Source: Leptodactylus fallax
Taxonomy: Eukaryota > Chordata > Amphibia > Anura > Leptodactylidae
Direction: 5' to 3'
Assembly (NCBI GenBank): GCA_947044405.1
Contig: CAMRHE010000077.1
Coordinates: 1,798,001 to 1,862,000, forward strand
Length of the DNA: 64,000 nucleotides
Position numbers and translations under genes: made by a program. Position 1 is the first letter of the stretch; every line of letters begins with the position of its first letter. Below are positions 33,767-44,702 of the stretch, piece by piece. The notes under the pieces were generated by a model. That model ran no database searches. It was not told the origin of the DNA and saw only the letters and a list, made by a program, of their open reading frames with translations.

Positions 33767-36235
33767 ATCTTGCTGCTTTTCTGTACTTATTGATTATTAA
33801 GGATCTTCTATGCATCTGATGGATTGATACTACATTGATTTGGAGGTTGTAACTGCCGGGCAGATGTTAACTAGACTGCTGCCTGTTTTTCTGGTCAATA
33901 GAGAAATTAGTAAAAGCTTAAATCCCTAATTCTTGTCCCTACTTCCTGTCCTGCTTTAAACACAAGCTGTGACAATTGTGGGCATTCATATAATCCTTCA
34001 GACCACCTGGCCAAGTGTCATTCTTATTCATCAGCTCACACAATGCCACCAGTCTAAACCTCTACATCTAGATCTCACCCGGACATTGACAATGTCTTTT
34101 ACTGCCTCTACCAAATTTTGACAGCAACTAACTGATCCCCATCAATTGTAAATGGAGCTTATCTATCTTCTGCCACAGTCATGTAGTGTTGTTTAGTGCA
34201 TTAAAGAGTTCTGGTTGCAATTTTTAGAGGGAGACGATCAATGACAAACATTTGTAATGCGCTTTTCTAACACAAAGGACTCAAAACGCAGGGAATATTG
34301 TGGAGTAGGGGAGTTAGTGGCTGCCATACAGGCGCTCATCCCCAACACCCACAAGGGTCAGTTGTTTTACAGGAAGCCAATTTACCTATCAATATATTTT
34401 TGCCAAGTGGGAGGAAACGCCCTTAATCCCACAGATGGGATGACCCAACAACAAGTGGCATTGTGCTTGCTGATGGCTTCCATATGGATACAAGCAGTTA
34501 AAGCATATGTAAAGTTTTGCAACCATTTTTATTGCTCCAGTGCATCCTATTATTTTGCAGCTCCTACGCTGGCCTCTTGTAGTCATACTCCTTTCCATCT
34601 GTCCCTTGCTTTTTGTTAGTGTACATTTGATGGGTTAGCAAGCAAGAAGGTAACAGATGGAAGAAATCTGTGAACTGATGGTGGTTATCAGAGGATTTCA
34701 CAAAATATACTGCAAACCAATCATTTCTAGTGTGGACGTGTCTTATACTGATGGCTAAAAGGGGTCAATAGAAACTATTTGTTTTCTTCCAAAAAGCAGA
34801 TCATGCACTGTAGAAGTACTGACAGAAGACATTCATGTTATGATGACACCAATTTCTAAATACATGAACAACATATAAGGTTAATACTCAAAATGAATAA
34901 AAATCATCAACAAAGTTTCTCCTTCATCTAAATAAAAATAGCTTTTACTTTGTCCCATCACTGCCCGCTGCAGAAGTCTTTGTGCATTGCTACAGTTACT
35001 TTCTAAGCCCAAAGTTTCTTCCCTTTAAGTTATTCCTCCCTCCAGACCCACCTTGCATGAGAATTTACTGAGAGTTTACAAAACACAGGCCGCTTCCTAT
35101 TCATGAATATTAACCAGTGAACTCCCCCTGCTATTTTCCAGCAATGCACGGCCACAAAACGCCTGTTTTCCCTTTAGACAGCCTGAAGGAACATTTGTAT
35201 ATGTTGTGGGAAAGCTCTGCACCAGGAACAAAATGACTCTGCACCCTGGAGGTTATAGGTCATGGCCAGATGAGGAGTGTGCTTTGTTCTCTAAAACTGC
35301 TTCTAAAAGCCAGACCTAAATAGAACTTTTCTTGCTGGTTTTTGGGGGGATTTTGTCTGAAAAAAATGCAAAACAAAATATTTTTTTCATCTCATTTTGT
35401 TTGATTTTGATAAATAGGAAAGCTATTCAAGGGCTTAAACAGAGAAAATTGAATAAGACCAAATTGCTTATAAATATACACATATATACAGATTAATGAT
35501 CTCATTTAGCAGCTGCATAAAAAGTACAAAAGGTGTACAGCATGTAGTGTGAAGACATCCTTATCTGTCAAATACATCAAACACAATTTCCACCTGTATT
35601 TCCAAGTTTATTATTTTAATTAATTATATAATTTATATAATATAGCAAAAACAGATATATAACTCATATACAATACTGCAAAAAACTAGATACAGCACTC
35701 TTGTGTATTAAAACTATGTCAACTTTATTGTATCACTTCATAGAATCCATTGTTGCCAGTAGCTAATGCATATATAACTCAACTAGTGACTTATATAATT
35801 CATATAACTAGACTTAAAGAACTCAAAATGTATGAAAAGAGTAATAGAAGTATAACACTTTATTCCCTGTAGGATCCACTCTTTAATCCAGATTATAAAA
35901 AAAAACCAAAAAAACAAAGAAATATACTGTGTGAACCTTGCCTAATAATGACTATACTCATAAGATCTGAACAAGCCTGGTACAGCAGATGTCAACGGAA
36001 AGAGGGAATCAGACATTTTGTATTTCAGCAGGCTGGATCATTTTATTTCCAAAGACAATAAACTGACAGTGGGTTGCAGTACAATATTGAAATGTATGGA
36101 AGACTACATGGTCATATTGAGCCCACCCTATCTTGTCTCAAATTATCAAGGCAAATGGGCCACACATAGAAAAAGTTGATCGGCCACATTCCTTTCATAT
36201 TCTATACAATACAAATGGTTTGTTATATAACCCTC
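33767..36235. other. 2.5 kb without a recognised gene
   Basis: No transposon or coding homology is seen. 34920-35260 is complex and less AT-rich than its surroundings, with ATTCATGAATATTAACC; whether it is conserved cannot be told from one sequence. 35580-35910 is AT-rich and low in complexity. Confidence 0.45.
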
Positions 36236-36239
36236 ACAG

Positions 36240-36697
36240 TGGAAATTTAACGTCCCCCAGCAGTGGTCCTGTTCAGTTTAATGTCCCCCAGCAGTGGCAC
36301 TGTACAGTTTAATGTCCACCAGCAGCGACCCAGTACAGTTTAATGTCTACCAGCAGTGGCCCCTCGCAGTTTAATGTCCCCCAGCAGCAGCCCTGTACAG
36401 TTTAATGTTGACCAGCAGCGGCCCTGTACAGTTTAATGTCCCCCAGAAGTGGCCCTGTACAGTTTAATGTCCCCCAGCAGTGGCCCCTCACAGTTTAATG
36501 TCCCCCAGCAGTGGCCCCTCACAGTTTAATGTCCCCCAGCAGTGGCCCCTCACAGTTTAATGTCCCCCAACAGTGGCCCTTCACAGTTTAATGTCCCCCA
36601 GCAGTGGCACTGTACAGTTTAATGTCCCCCAACAGCGGCCCTGTACAGTTTAATGTCCCCCAGCAGCGGCCCTGCACAGTTTAATGTCCCCCAGCCA
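36240..36697 (+). repeat. 31-base minisatellite, about 15 units
   Basis: The unit is CAGTTTAATGTCCCCCAGCA then GTGGCCCCTCA, recurring every 31 bases (for example starts at 36491, 36522 and 36553). Units differ mainly in the last 10 bases (CCCTGTA or CCCCTCA) and in AGTGG versus AGCGG. The neighbouring short open frames are products of this periodicity. Confidence 0.92.
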
Positions 36698-37203
36698 GTA
36701 CTACAGGGTACGCTATCTTTCCCTGCTGCGGACACACATATGTCACAGCAGTGCTCCCAGAGAAGGGAGTGGGAGGTGTCAGGCAATAGAGAGGTAAGAA
36801 TCCACACTCAAGCTGTCAGTGGCCTACAAAGTCGGAAAGTTTTAGAACTGGATAGGGGGTTCTTTTCTCCCTGGTATTGCCAATCCAGCTAGCAGGAAGC
36901 AGTGCCTGCCCAATATATTAAACTGCTCAGACCTGCAGGTTGCCAGATAATCCTGCAGACACAACTAGCATTGAACTATATCATGCATGCTTTTCTTTTT
37001 ATTCTTGGTTTTCAGGGTTTAGGGTCTCTTTAAGAAATGCCCAGCTATCAACTCTTGGGAGAAACTCCTGCTAACCACACATTTCTGAAGCAAAAGTAAT
37101 AGCTATATACACTTCAGGGGTTACTGTTTCTCAGTGAAGAGATACAGTGGTGTATAGAGACTTAGTTTTCAAGCAGTGCTCCATGGGAAGAAAACTATGC
37201 AAA
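36698..37203. other. No recognisable feature
   Basis: Unique-looking flank of the minisatellite. Confidence 0.5.
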
Positions 37204-37594
37204 TTAAAGGGCTATTCCCATGAACATAATCATATCTATATTTGTAGATAATTACATGTTAAACATTTTTGCAAATACAGGTAGTTGAAAATTCTGCAGA
37301 GTTTTAAAGATTTTCTCTAACTATCTTAGCGGTGACAGTCTGTTGTTTTGATCGGTTGCCAATGGATACAACCACAAATGCAGAAACTTTCTATGGTCTG
37401 GGACTTGACAGGAATCCAACTATGATTTTCTTATTGTAGCTGAGTTATCAGGCAGGGACACTACATGTATCAGAAGATATCCCGGCCACAATAAGGAAAT
37501 CATGGCTTATTTTCTGACCTTAGAAAGGTCCTGCATTATCTTTTAATTATCTACAAATTTAAAAATTGTTATGATCATGGGAATACCCCTTTAA
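37204..37594. mobile_element. TTAA-type MITE, complete
   Basis: TTAA at 37204-37207 and 37591-37594 bracket inverted ends AGGGCTATTCCCATGAACAT and TGATCATGGGAATACCCCT. The ends continue inward as TTTGTAGATAATTACATGTT and its mirror. It is 383 bases between the target sites and non-coding. Confidence 0.82.
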
Positions 37595-39113
37595 CTCCAC
37601 CACCACCAGCCAAAGCAGAGACACCAATCTGTACGGAGTACTGTCTCTTCCATGAAAAACAATACACCCAGTATCTTTGAGAATTTAAGAATTGAAGCTT
37701 TCAAGGTCATTATCCAACTGCTGAAAAAAACATCAATAAATATTATAAAATAACATAAAAAGCACTTGCCTCTCCATTTCAATGCTAAGCCATAGCAGAA
37801 GCTCCAGAGGTCCTCCTGGTACTTGATTCCAAGCAGATGACTCTGTGGTCATGTCCATGATGACTCCCATCAGGACTCCCTTTACTGAGTGGGAATGTCA
37901 GTAATAGGGCACTACTGTGGCCAATGATTGGTTTCAGCAGTCTCTTGCCAAGTGCCACAGTTTTTGCGCTGGATCAGCAGTGGATTGTAGAGGCAAATAT
38001 TGTTTGTTTTAATACAATTTGCTGACAGTATTTATTTTTTTTCTCAAAGGTCGACTATCCCCTTTAATATTATTTTAACATTAGAGTCAGCTACTGTATA
38101 TGTCCAATAGTTGAGCAGTGCATCATCTGTCAGCTTCTGTAAGAAAATCTTTTGCTTCCTTATGATCTGTAAGATTGGCTATTACAGAAATCTGTAGCCC
38201 AAGGAATCAGATACAGAATCTTGGCAGCAGTCAGAACAAGGGAAAGAAGCATCACAAAATGGAAAGGAAATGTTCCTTTTATTTGAGTTCACATAAACTT
38301 GAATCTCAACCCATGACCCTATTGGAGCAGAGTATTGTGTGTAGTTCCCTAGAAACCATTTCACTCTAGAGAAGGATATGGCAGCCCTGGTGAGGAGCCG
38401 ACATTGAAGAGCAGATGTGCTGCATGGATTAATCCTCTCAATGGAAGCTTTTCCAAATGAAGATTATCCTTTTTACAAGATTATATGATGTACTCTCAGA
38501 AGCATTAGCTGTTATTACATTACTTATCTCTTTTCTCCGTGCAGTTCCCTGCAGTGGACTACCCCTATCTAGAGGAATTATATTGTACACGTGCATGCCA
38601 CTGTCTTGTGTAAGGGAAATCTCAGTATAGTATTGTGCTCTTTATTTCCTATTACATTTCAGATGAATTGCTCAGCATTGGCAGCTTGAAAAAGCCAATG
38701 TAAGGTTCCCATTACATACAGTATATCATTAAATCACTTAATAATGTTACAGCTTCAGGTGTTGGCTAGCTAAGGCTTCCACTGGTCCCAGGTCTCAAAG
38801 GAAATATTTAACTTGGAATAGTTTATTCCCAAGAATAGACCAAGATTAATGGAGCAGCCTCTACTTTATTACTTATTCACTGGAGATTATTAAAAATATC
38901 AGGTGGACAGGGCCATTTTCAGGGTTGGAAAGGTTGGCCAGTTACTGAGTTACTCAGTTGCATTAATAAGCCCAGGCCTCTTTATACTTTATGACGAAGG
39001 AACCAATCAATTCTGGAAATAGTTGAAATTGTTTGTGCTTAATGTCTCTGTTATTCCTAATAAGAAATTCTGAGAGATTCTTCATTTTCCAAGCCTTCTG
39101 CCCAAAAGCCAAA
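37595..39113. other. No gene; one isolated MITE end
   Basis: ACTATCCCCTTTAA at 38054-38067 is a right-hand TTAA-type terminus without a clear partner. The rest, including 38160-38700, is unrecognised. Confidence 0.45.
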
Positions 39114-39115
39114 TA

Positions 39116-40336
39116 CAGTGGGGAAAAAAAGTATTTAGTCAGCCACCAATTGTGCAAGTTCCCCCACTTAAAAAGATGAGGCCGGCCTGTAATTGATATC
39201 ATAGGTAGACCTCAACTATGAGAGACAAAATGAGAAAACAAATCCAGAAAATCACATTGTCTGATTTTTAAAGAATTTATTTGCAAATTATGGTGGAAAA
39301 TAAGTATTTGGTCAATAACAAAAGTTCATCTCAATACTTTATTATATATCCTTTGTTGGCAATGACAGAGGTCAAACGTTTTCTGTAAGTCTTCACAAGG
39401 TTGGCACACACTGTTGCTGGTATGTTGGCCCATTCCTCCATGCAGATCTCCTCTAGAGCAGTGATGTTTTGGGGCTGTCGCTGGGCAACACGGACTTTCA
39501 ACTCCCTCCAAAGGTTTTCTATGGGGTTGAGATGTGGAGACTGGCTAGGCCACTCCAGGACCTTGAACTGCTTCTTACGAAGCCACTCCTTCATTGCCCT
39601 GGAGGTGTGCTTGGGATCATTGTCATGCTGAAAGACCCAGCCACGTTTCTTCTTCAATGCCCTTGCTGATGGAAAAATCTCACGATACATGGCCCCATTC
39701 CTTCTTTCATGTACACGGATCAGTCGTCCTGGTCCCTTAGCTCACCGTTCTTGTGATCATTTTGACCCCACGGGGTGAGATCTTGCGTGGAGCCCCTGAT
39801 TGAGGGAGATTATCAGTGGTCTTGTATGTCTTCCATTTTCTAATTATTGCTCCCACAGTTGATTTCTTCACACCAAGCTGCTTGCCTATTGCAGATTCAG
39901 TCTTCCCAGCCTGGTGCAGGTCTACAATTTTGTTTCTGGTGTCCTTCCACAGCTCTTTGGTCTTCACCATAGTGGAGTTTGGAGTGTGACTGTTTGAGGA
40001 TGTGGACAGGTGTCTTTTATACTGATAACAATGTCAAACAGGAGCCATTGCTACAGGTAATGAGTGGAGGACAGAGGAGCCTCTTAAAGAAGAAGTTACA
40101 GGTCTGTGAGAGCCAGAAATCTTGCTTGTTTGTAGGTGACCAAATACTTATTTTCCACCATAATTTGCAAATAAATTTTTTTAAAAATCAGGCAATTTGA
40201 TTTTCTAGATATGTTTTCTCATTTTGTCTCTCATAGTTGAGGTCTACCTATGATGACAATTACAGGCCTCTTTCATCTTTTTAAGTGGGAGAACTTGCAC
40301 AATTGGTGGCTGACTAAATACTTTTTTTCCCCACTG
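39116..40336 (-). mobile_element. Internally deleted Tc1-like transposon (copy of the 21.9-kb family)
   Basis: It has the same CAGTGGGGAAAAAAAGTATT termini as 21851-23453, with TA on both sides (39114-39115, 40337-40338), but is 1221 bases long instead of 1603. One internal deletion of about 368 bases and a second of about 15 bases account for the difference. It can be mobilised only in trans, if at all. Confidence 0.92.
39331..39970 (-). pseudogene. Tc1 transposase with central deletion
   Basis: The N-terminus is intact from 39970 ([20 protein letters not shown]) through the linker APRKISPRG to MITRTVS, where it stops at 39737. The C-terminal piece resumes in another frame with [19 protein letters not shown] and [14 protein letters not shown], and ends GYIIKY at 39331. 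The missing part is about 123 codons. It covers the rest of the DNA-binding domain and the first catalytic Asp (WSDETK). PDLN has become PHLN. The copy keeps the GAAAACC run that the 23.05-kb copy has lost, so it documents that frameshift. Confidence 0.9.
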
Positions 40337-40484
40337 TATATCATCTACTTAGTGCCCCTTAGTCTGGATTTGGGTATGACTGCAACTGGAGTATAGCAAT
40401 GTGAAGTGTAGTACTTTTGTGTTCCTTTGCTTTCTATTTAGCTGTGCAGCTACCTGTCTGGATGTATCTAAAGTCAGATACATA

Positions 40485-40981
40485 CAGTACCGTGATAAAA
40501 TTTTGGACAGGTGTAAAAAAAAAACAAAAAAAAAAAACTTAGCACAGATCTGTACAGATCTTCTGTAGATGTCAGCTTGCTTGTATCCTTCTGCCTCTTC
40601 ATGTAATGAATGATGTTGATATCAGGGCACGGTGGGGGCCATATAATCACTTCTAGGACTCCTCCTCCAAAGGATGGTCACACCAAATTTTCATTTAATT
40701 TAAATTTCTATTTTGTTCATTCACTTCACATTTTTGAAAGCATTGTCAGGGTAGGTTCACATCTGCGACTGAGTTTCCATCATTCGGGACTATAATAGGG
40801 TCCGCCGGGTTTCCACCCGAAAAATGCAGAGAGAAAAGTACTGCTTGCACAACTTTTCTGTCCACATTTTTAAAGCAGAATGGGGAACGGAATCCCCGAG
40901 CGCTCACTAAGCGCAGATGTGAACTAACCCTTACTTTGTAGTATTGTTTCCACGCCTGCCTAAAACATTTGCACAGTACTG
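40485..40981 (-). mobile_element. Short Tc1 derivative containing a foldback MITE
   Basis: Termini CAGTACCGTGATAAAATTTT and the inverted CAGTACTGTGCAAATGTTTT lie between TA pairs (40483-40484, 40982-40983). Internal words such as GGTCACACCAAATTTT, TTTTGTTCATTCACTTC and TTTTTGAAAGCATT match the 8690-9115 remnant. The transposase is reduced to scraps (CTTCTGTAGATGTCAGCTTG). The orientation given is tentative. Confidence 0.78.
40749..40931 (+). mobile_element. Foldback MITE nested in Tc1
   Basis: GGGTAGGTTCACATCTGCG and the mirror GCGCAGATGTGAACTAACCC bound it. The Tc1 reading GAAAGCATT-TTACTTTG is interrupted here: TCA precedes the MITE and TTA follows it, so the target duplication is TA or TTA with one change. 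Confidence 0.78.
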
Positions 40982-40983
40982 TA

Positions 40984-41440
40984 CACCTCAGATAGCTGTC
41001 TGATGCCTGACTCTCAAATAAATGCATACTTGGACCAAAATGTATTTTTTACAATGAGAAATAGGAATAAGCCACTGCCAAATTCCTCTGGCAATGGTTT
41101 ATCTAGGGAATAAAAAATTGAGCATGTCAATCCTTCTTTCCTCTGACATATTTTGTAGTCAGGATAACCCCATACCCATAATATAGTCGTCAAATCCCGA
41201 CAAAATATGTCTTATATCTGTTGTGTACATGTGATTAAATCTGTTTATATAGTTTCCATGGTTTGATGTTTATTTACAACATATCATCATAGATATGACC
41301 AATGCTGGGGTCTAGTCGCATGACATATTAGAACCAACCTAGTGACATGACATCATGGAAGCCATCGTGAAAGTACATACCCCTTAGGAGAGTGTCTATA
41401 CATTAGTAATCCAGCTTGAATATGTCTGTGTTTGTTATAG
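40984..41440. other. No recognisable feature
   Basis: Unique-looking sequence between two elements. Confidence 0.5.
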
Positions 41441-42385
41441 TATAATGTTGTACCGTGTTAGCCATAGAAAGTAGTGGAGGAGTGAAGAAATCAGGCGATA
41501 CCTTTTAGAGGCTAACTGAGTATATTTATAAGTAAGCTTTTGAGAGTGCTAGCTCTCTTCTTCAGACATGGTGTAATACTAGAAACTGAAAATTCACACT
41601 ATTTATACATGCACAAGACATGGATCTTCAAAAGGATATTGGAATAACAAAATTTGTGGGGCGTGACAGAGGGATCTGTTATCTGTTTGCTATCAGGTGG
41701 TGATTTGTGACCCTCACAGGTCATACATAGTGTGACATGAAACTGGTATGAATATTAAGTCCAAATTGCAGAGTTTGAAATTTTTGCATTAAATTGCATT
41801 CCCATTCCTTTCTCTCTCTCTGCGTCTTAAAATGTCCCATTAAAACTACAACCCGCAAATCTTCAATAGAGTGGTCTTCTCCGGAGAAATGTGCGGCCAC
41901 TGGGAGATCTGTTTTTCTGTTATTAATGTTGAATCTGTGTGAGTTCATGCGCTGACTAAGTCTCTGCCCTGTTTCCCCTATATAGAGGCCTTTGGTGGGA
42001 CATTGCACACACATTATGAGATACACCACATTGAAAGACCTGCAGGAAAATGTCCCCCTAATTCTGTGCACATGTTATGACTGTGGGACAGGTACACTGT
42101 CAGCGGTGTGGATGTGCTTGCAGGTCATGCACCTGTTTTGCAGGCAAGGTGAGGTGCCATTTTCAGTTGGGGCCTTCAGGGCACTCTGGACAATAATACG
42201 CCTCAGGTTTGGTGGTTGTCGAAAGGAAAGGAGAGGGGGGACTGGAAATATGTCCTTGAGTCTGTTGTCCCTATGTAGCACAGGTTGGAGCTCCTTGGCA
42301 ATCCTTCGTAGGATCTCCAGCTGTGGGTTGTAGGTGACAACTAGGGGCACTCGGGCTTATTTCTGGGTCTCTTTATATGTGAGCA

Positions 42386-42715
42386 TATGTTAATGAATAC
42401 AGAAAACTAATGGGCAAATAGCTAAATTACAAAGTATGTGCGAGACAAGTAGCAATAAACCAAAAAACAAATTCATGCTCACACATGATTAAAAGTACAA
42501 TCATATAATTTATTAAAGAATTAATAAACACAACAACATATAAACACATGGGGGTGTTTGTTACTTAGGTGGGGTTTTTCAGGGTAATTTATTCATGCTA
42601 TACGTGGTTTCCTTAGCACATATTTTATATATTGTATCATGATTTATGGTTTATTTCCTTATAGTTCTTAGGTGTATTTTTTACACAAAGATCTTTAACA
42701 CCCTATTTATTAAGA

Positions 42716-42763
<48 letters not shown>

Positions 42764-42974
42764 TATATTGTGCTTTTTTGGATCTCCCATGTGTTTCCAT
42801 TATGTGATTTCCTGACTTTCCTGCTTTTGTATGTTTATTTTTCATTTGGTCTCTTCTTGGATTCCCCCATGTGCTTATATGTTGTTGTGTTTATTAATTC
42901 CTTAATAAATTATATGATTGGACTTTTACTCATGTGTGAGCATAAATTTGTTTTTTGGTTTGTCTATGTTAATG
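42386..42974. mobile_element. AT-rich inverted-repeat insertion with 10-base duplication
   Basis: TATGTTAATG occurs at 42386-42395 and again at 42965-42974, bracketing about 570 bases that split the Penelope thumb. Inside, arms of about 95 bases pair: AACCAAAAAACAAATTCATG through CAACAACATATAAACACATG (about 42457-42550) against its mirror at about 42869-42962. The right arm touches the duplication, whereas the left arm is about 60 bases inside it. An AT microsatellite lies near the centre. The family is not recognised. Confidence 0.65.
42719..42760. repeat. (AT)n microsatellite
   Basis: About 21 uninterrupted AT units, inside the AT-rich insertion. Confidence 0.97.
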
Positions 42975-43105
42975 GTTGCTGCTTTGTTTAATTGGTTGTC
43001 CGTCACTTTTGGTTTGTATCCCAATCGGAGAAATTTCGTCCTCAGATCCTGGAGGTGCTTGTCCAGGTCTGCTTTGTCAGAGCAAATACGATTGTATCGT
43101 ATAGC

Positions 43106-43400
43106 CTGATATATACTGTATGTAGCATAATGTACGTAGTGACATGCTTGTATGAAAAAGACTGTTTAGCTGATACATGTCACATCTGCCTGTATTTTGT
43201 TTATGGCAATAACGTGAAGATTGTTTTGTATCAAAAAGTGTGTTATGTTCCACTTCTTCTACTTGGATGACAATACAAGCACCACCACTCTATAGACTGC
43301 TGGCTGACTTCCTCCACAACTAGTCAGCACTCTGACACATATAAACTTATAATATTTACCCCTGAGTCTTTGATCTATTTAATGAAAAAATAAATTGTTT
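43106..43400. other. No recognisable feature
   Basis: Short unassigned stretch upstream of the truncated Penelope. Confidence 0.5.
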
Positions 43401-43619
43401 AAGGTTACGGCCCCATGTTGCGGAAACGCAGCTTTTTTTGTTGCAGATTTTGTTTTTTGAGCCAAAGCCAAGAATGGCTACAAAAGGAATGGGAAATATA
43501 TAGGAAGTTCTTATACTTCTACCTGCAGCTAAATCCACATCTGGATTTGGCTCAAAAAACCGCAGCAAAATCTGCAACAAAAAAAGCTGCATTTCCGCAA
43601 TGTGGAGCCATAGCCTAAG
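43401..43619 (+). mobile_element. Foldback MITE ('GGAAACGCAGC' family), complete
   Basis: GGCCCCATGTTGCGGAAACG and GTTGCAGATTTTG mirror AATCTGCAACAAAAAAAGCTG and TTCCGCAATGTGGAGCC. TAA lies outside both ends. Same family as 18499-18722. Confidence 0.8.
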
Positions 43620-44702
43620 GGTGGACAATCACGTAAAGCATGGTCACAAAGAACGCCTATTACAGAATAACAGAAAAATGGATGTCTATACTAAGGGCAT
43701 TATTTAATAACTGTTCATAATGGTTCTCTCTCCTACAACATAGTAAAAAAAGTAACAACATTTACACTTTAAAGTGATTCTCTATTACTACAACATAGAT
43801 CAGTTAGGTACTAACCTCTGGAACCTCTGCAGATCAGCTCAATAAAGGAGCTATGGTACTGATTCCTCGCCATTATGCAGACAAGGCTGATAACATTGTG
43901 TTACTCAATTGATAGAACATCAATTTTATTGTCCCCGAAAAGAATATAAAACTAACACACATTGCAAACATATTCTCATTCATGAACCAACGTTCCAAAA
44001 AACTTTGCAACAATGTTGTATACTTGTAATCATTTGGATCTGACACTAATCGCCTAATGTAAACAGGCCCTTGGTAGGGTTGTCAGTCCTGTTTAGGCAG
44101 TGATTGTATGAAATATAATAATGGTTGACATTGGTCATTAAGATCAATATGCTCATCCATCAACTGGCTACATTTGTGAGGTTAAGCGCTAACAAAGCTC
44201 AGCATACCATTGGATCCCAGCACGTACCTGATAAAGAGGTAATTTTAAAACAAAATCAAAGCATAACTGGTCACTTATCATATCACTCCTGATAATACTA
44301 TCACCATCAAACACAGCCTGTGCTTGGCGTATTTCACTCCCTCCAGGCACTGTCACAGTCCAGCACATTCCACCTAGTCTAGGGAAGATAGCTGCTTTAT
44401 GAGTAAGATATGCTCAGATCCCACAGTCATTAGGAAGCTAATTTATAGCAACACTTACTCCTCCTCCTCTTACACTTGTTCCTTCTCGGCTTCTCTGTCC
44501 TGTTATTTTCTTATTTATATTATAGTTATCTTATATTTATAGATTGATATTGCATAAGGCTTGGTTCACACTATACTTTTACAGTCCATTGTTTTCATCC
44601 ATCTGAAGATCAGAACAATGGACTGTAAAACTGCCAAAATGGAGGATACAAACAGAAAACTTTCCATCTGTATCAATCATCATTGACTGCAGTGCTAAAA
44701 GG
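43620..44702. other. No gene; a short hairpin at 44567-44640
   Basis: TTTTACAGTCCATTGTTTTC and GAACAATGGACTGTAAAACT form a compact inverted repeat that begins with GGTTCACACTATA, probably a small foldback relic. The rest is unassigned. Confidence 0.45.

Larger units (their letters stand above)
41441..43105 (-). mobile_element. Penelope-like retroelement, 5' truncated
   Basis: It carries the C-terminal end of the reverse transcriptase, a GIY-YIG nuclease domain and a 3' UTR ending (minus strand) CTAACACGGTACAACATTAT. The UTR includes CATGTCTGAAGAAGAGAGC and CTCTCAAAAGCTTACTT, common in Penelope tails. Upstream of 43105 no Penelope sequence is recognised. An AT-rich insertion occupies 42386-42964. 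Confidence 0.88.
41721..43105 (-). pseudogene. Penelope RT thumb plus GIY-YIG endonuclease, broken
   Basis: Penelope proteins join a reverse transcriptase to a GIY-YIG nuclease that nicks the target. Here the reading starts at 43105 with AIRYNRICSDKADLDKHLQD and QLNKAATI, and is interrupted by the 42386-42964 insertion. After a one-base frame change it resumes with LTYKETQK, an in-frame TAA, then VPLVVTYNPQLEILRRIAKE, LLSFRQPPNLRRIIV and a Cys cluster (CLQNRCMTCKHI). Another in-frame TAA or TGA-type stop lies at 42075-42077 (PVPQS-stop). The nuclease follows: VVYLIMCVQCPTKGLYIGET, then RLSQRMNSHRF and HFSGEDHSIEDL, ending at the stop at 41721. It is non-functional as it stands, but each block is well conserved. 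Confidence 0.87.

Noticed and set aside
34257..34619. 120-codon plus-strand frame as a host exon
   Set aside because: No recognisable family, and stop-free runs of this length occur elsewhere in noncoding parts.
36240..36697. CRISPR array
   Set aside because: Units are contiguous 31-mers without unique spacers, and the window is eukaryotic.
36653..36892. Frame starting in the minisatellite
   Set aside because: It follows the 31-base repeat period and then unrelated sequence; no coding evidence.
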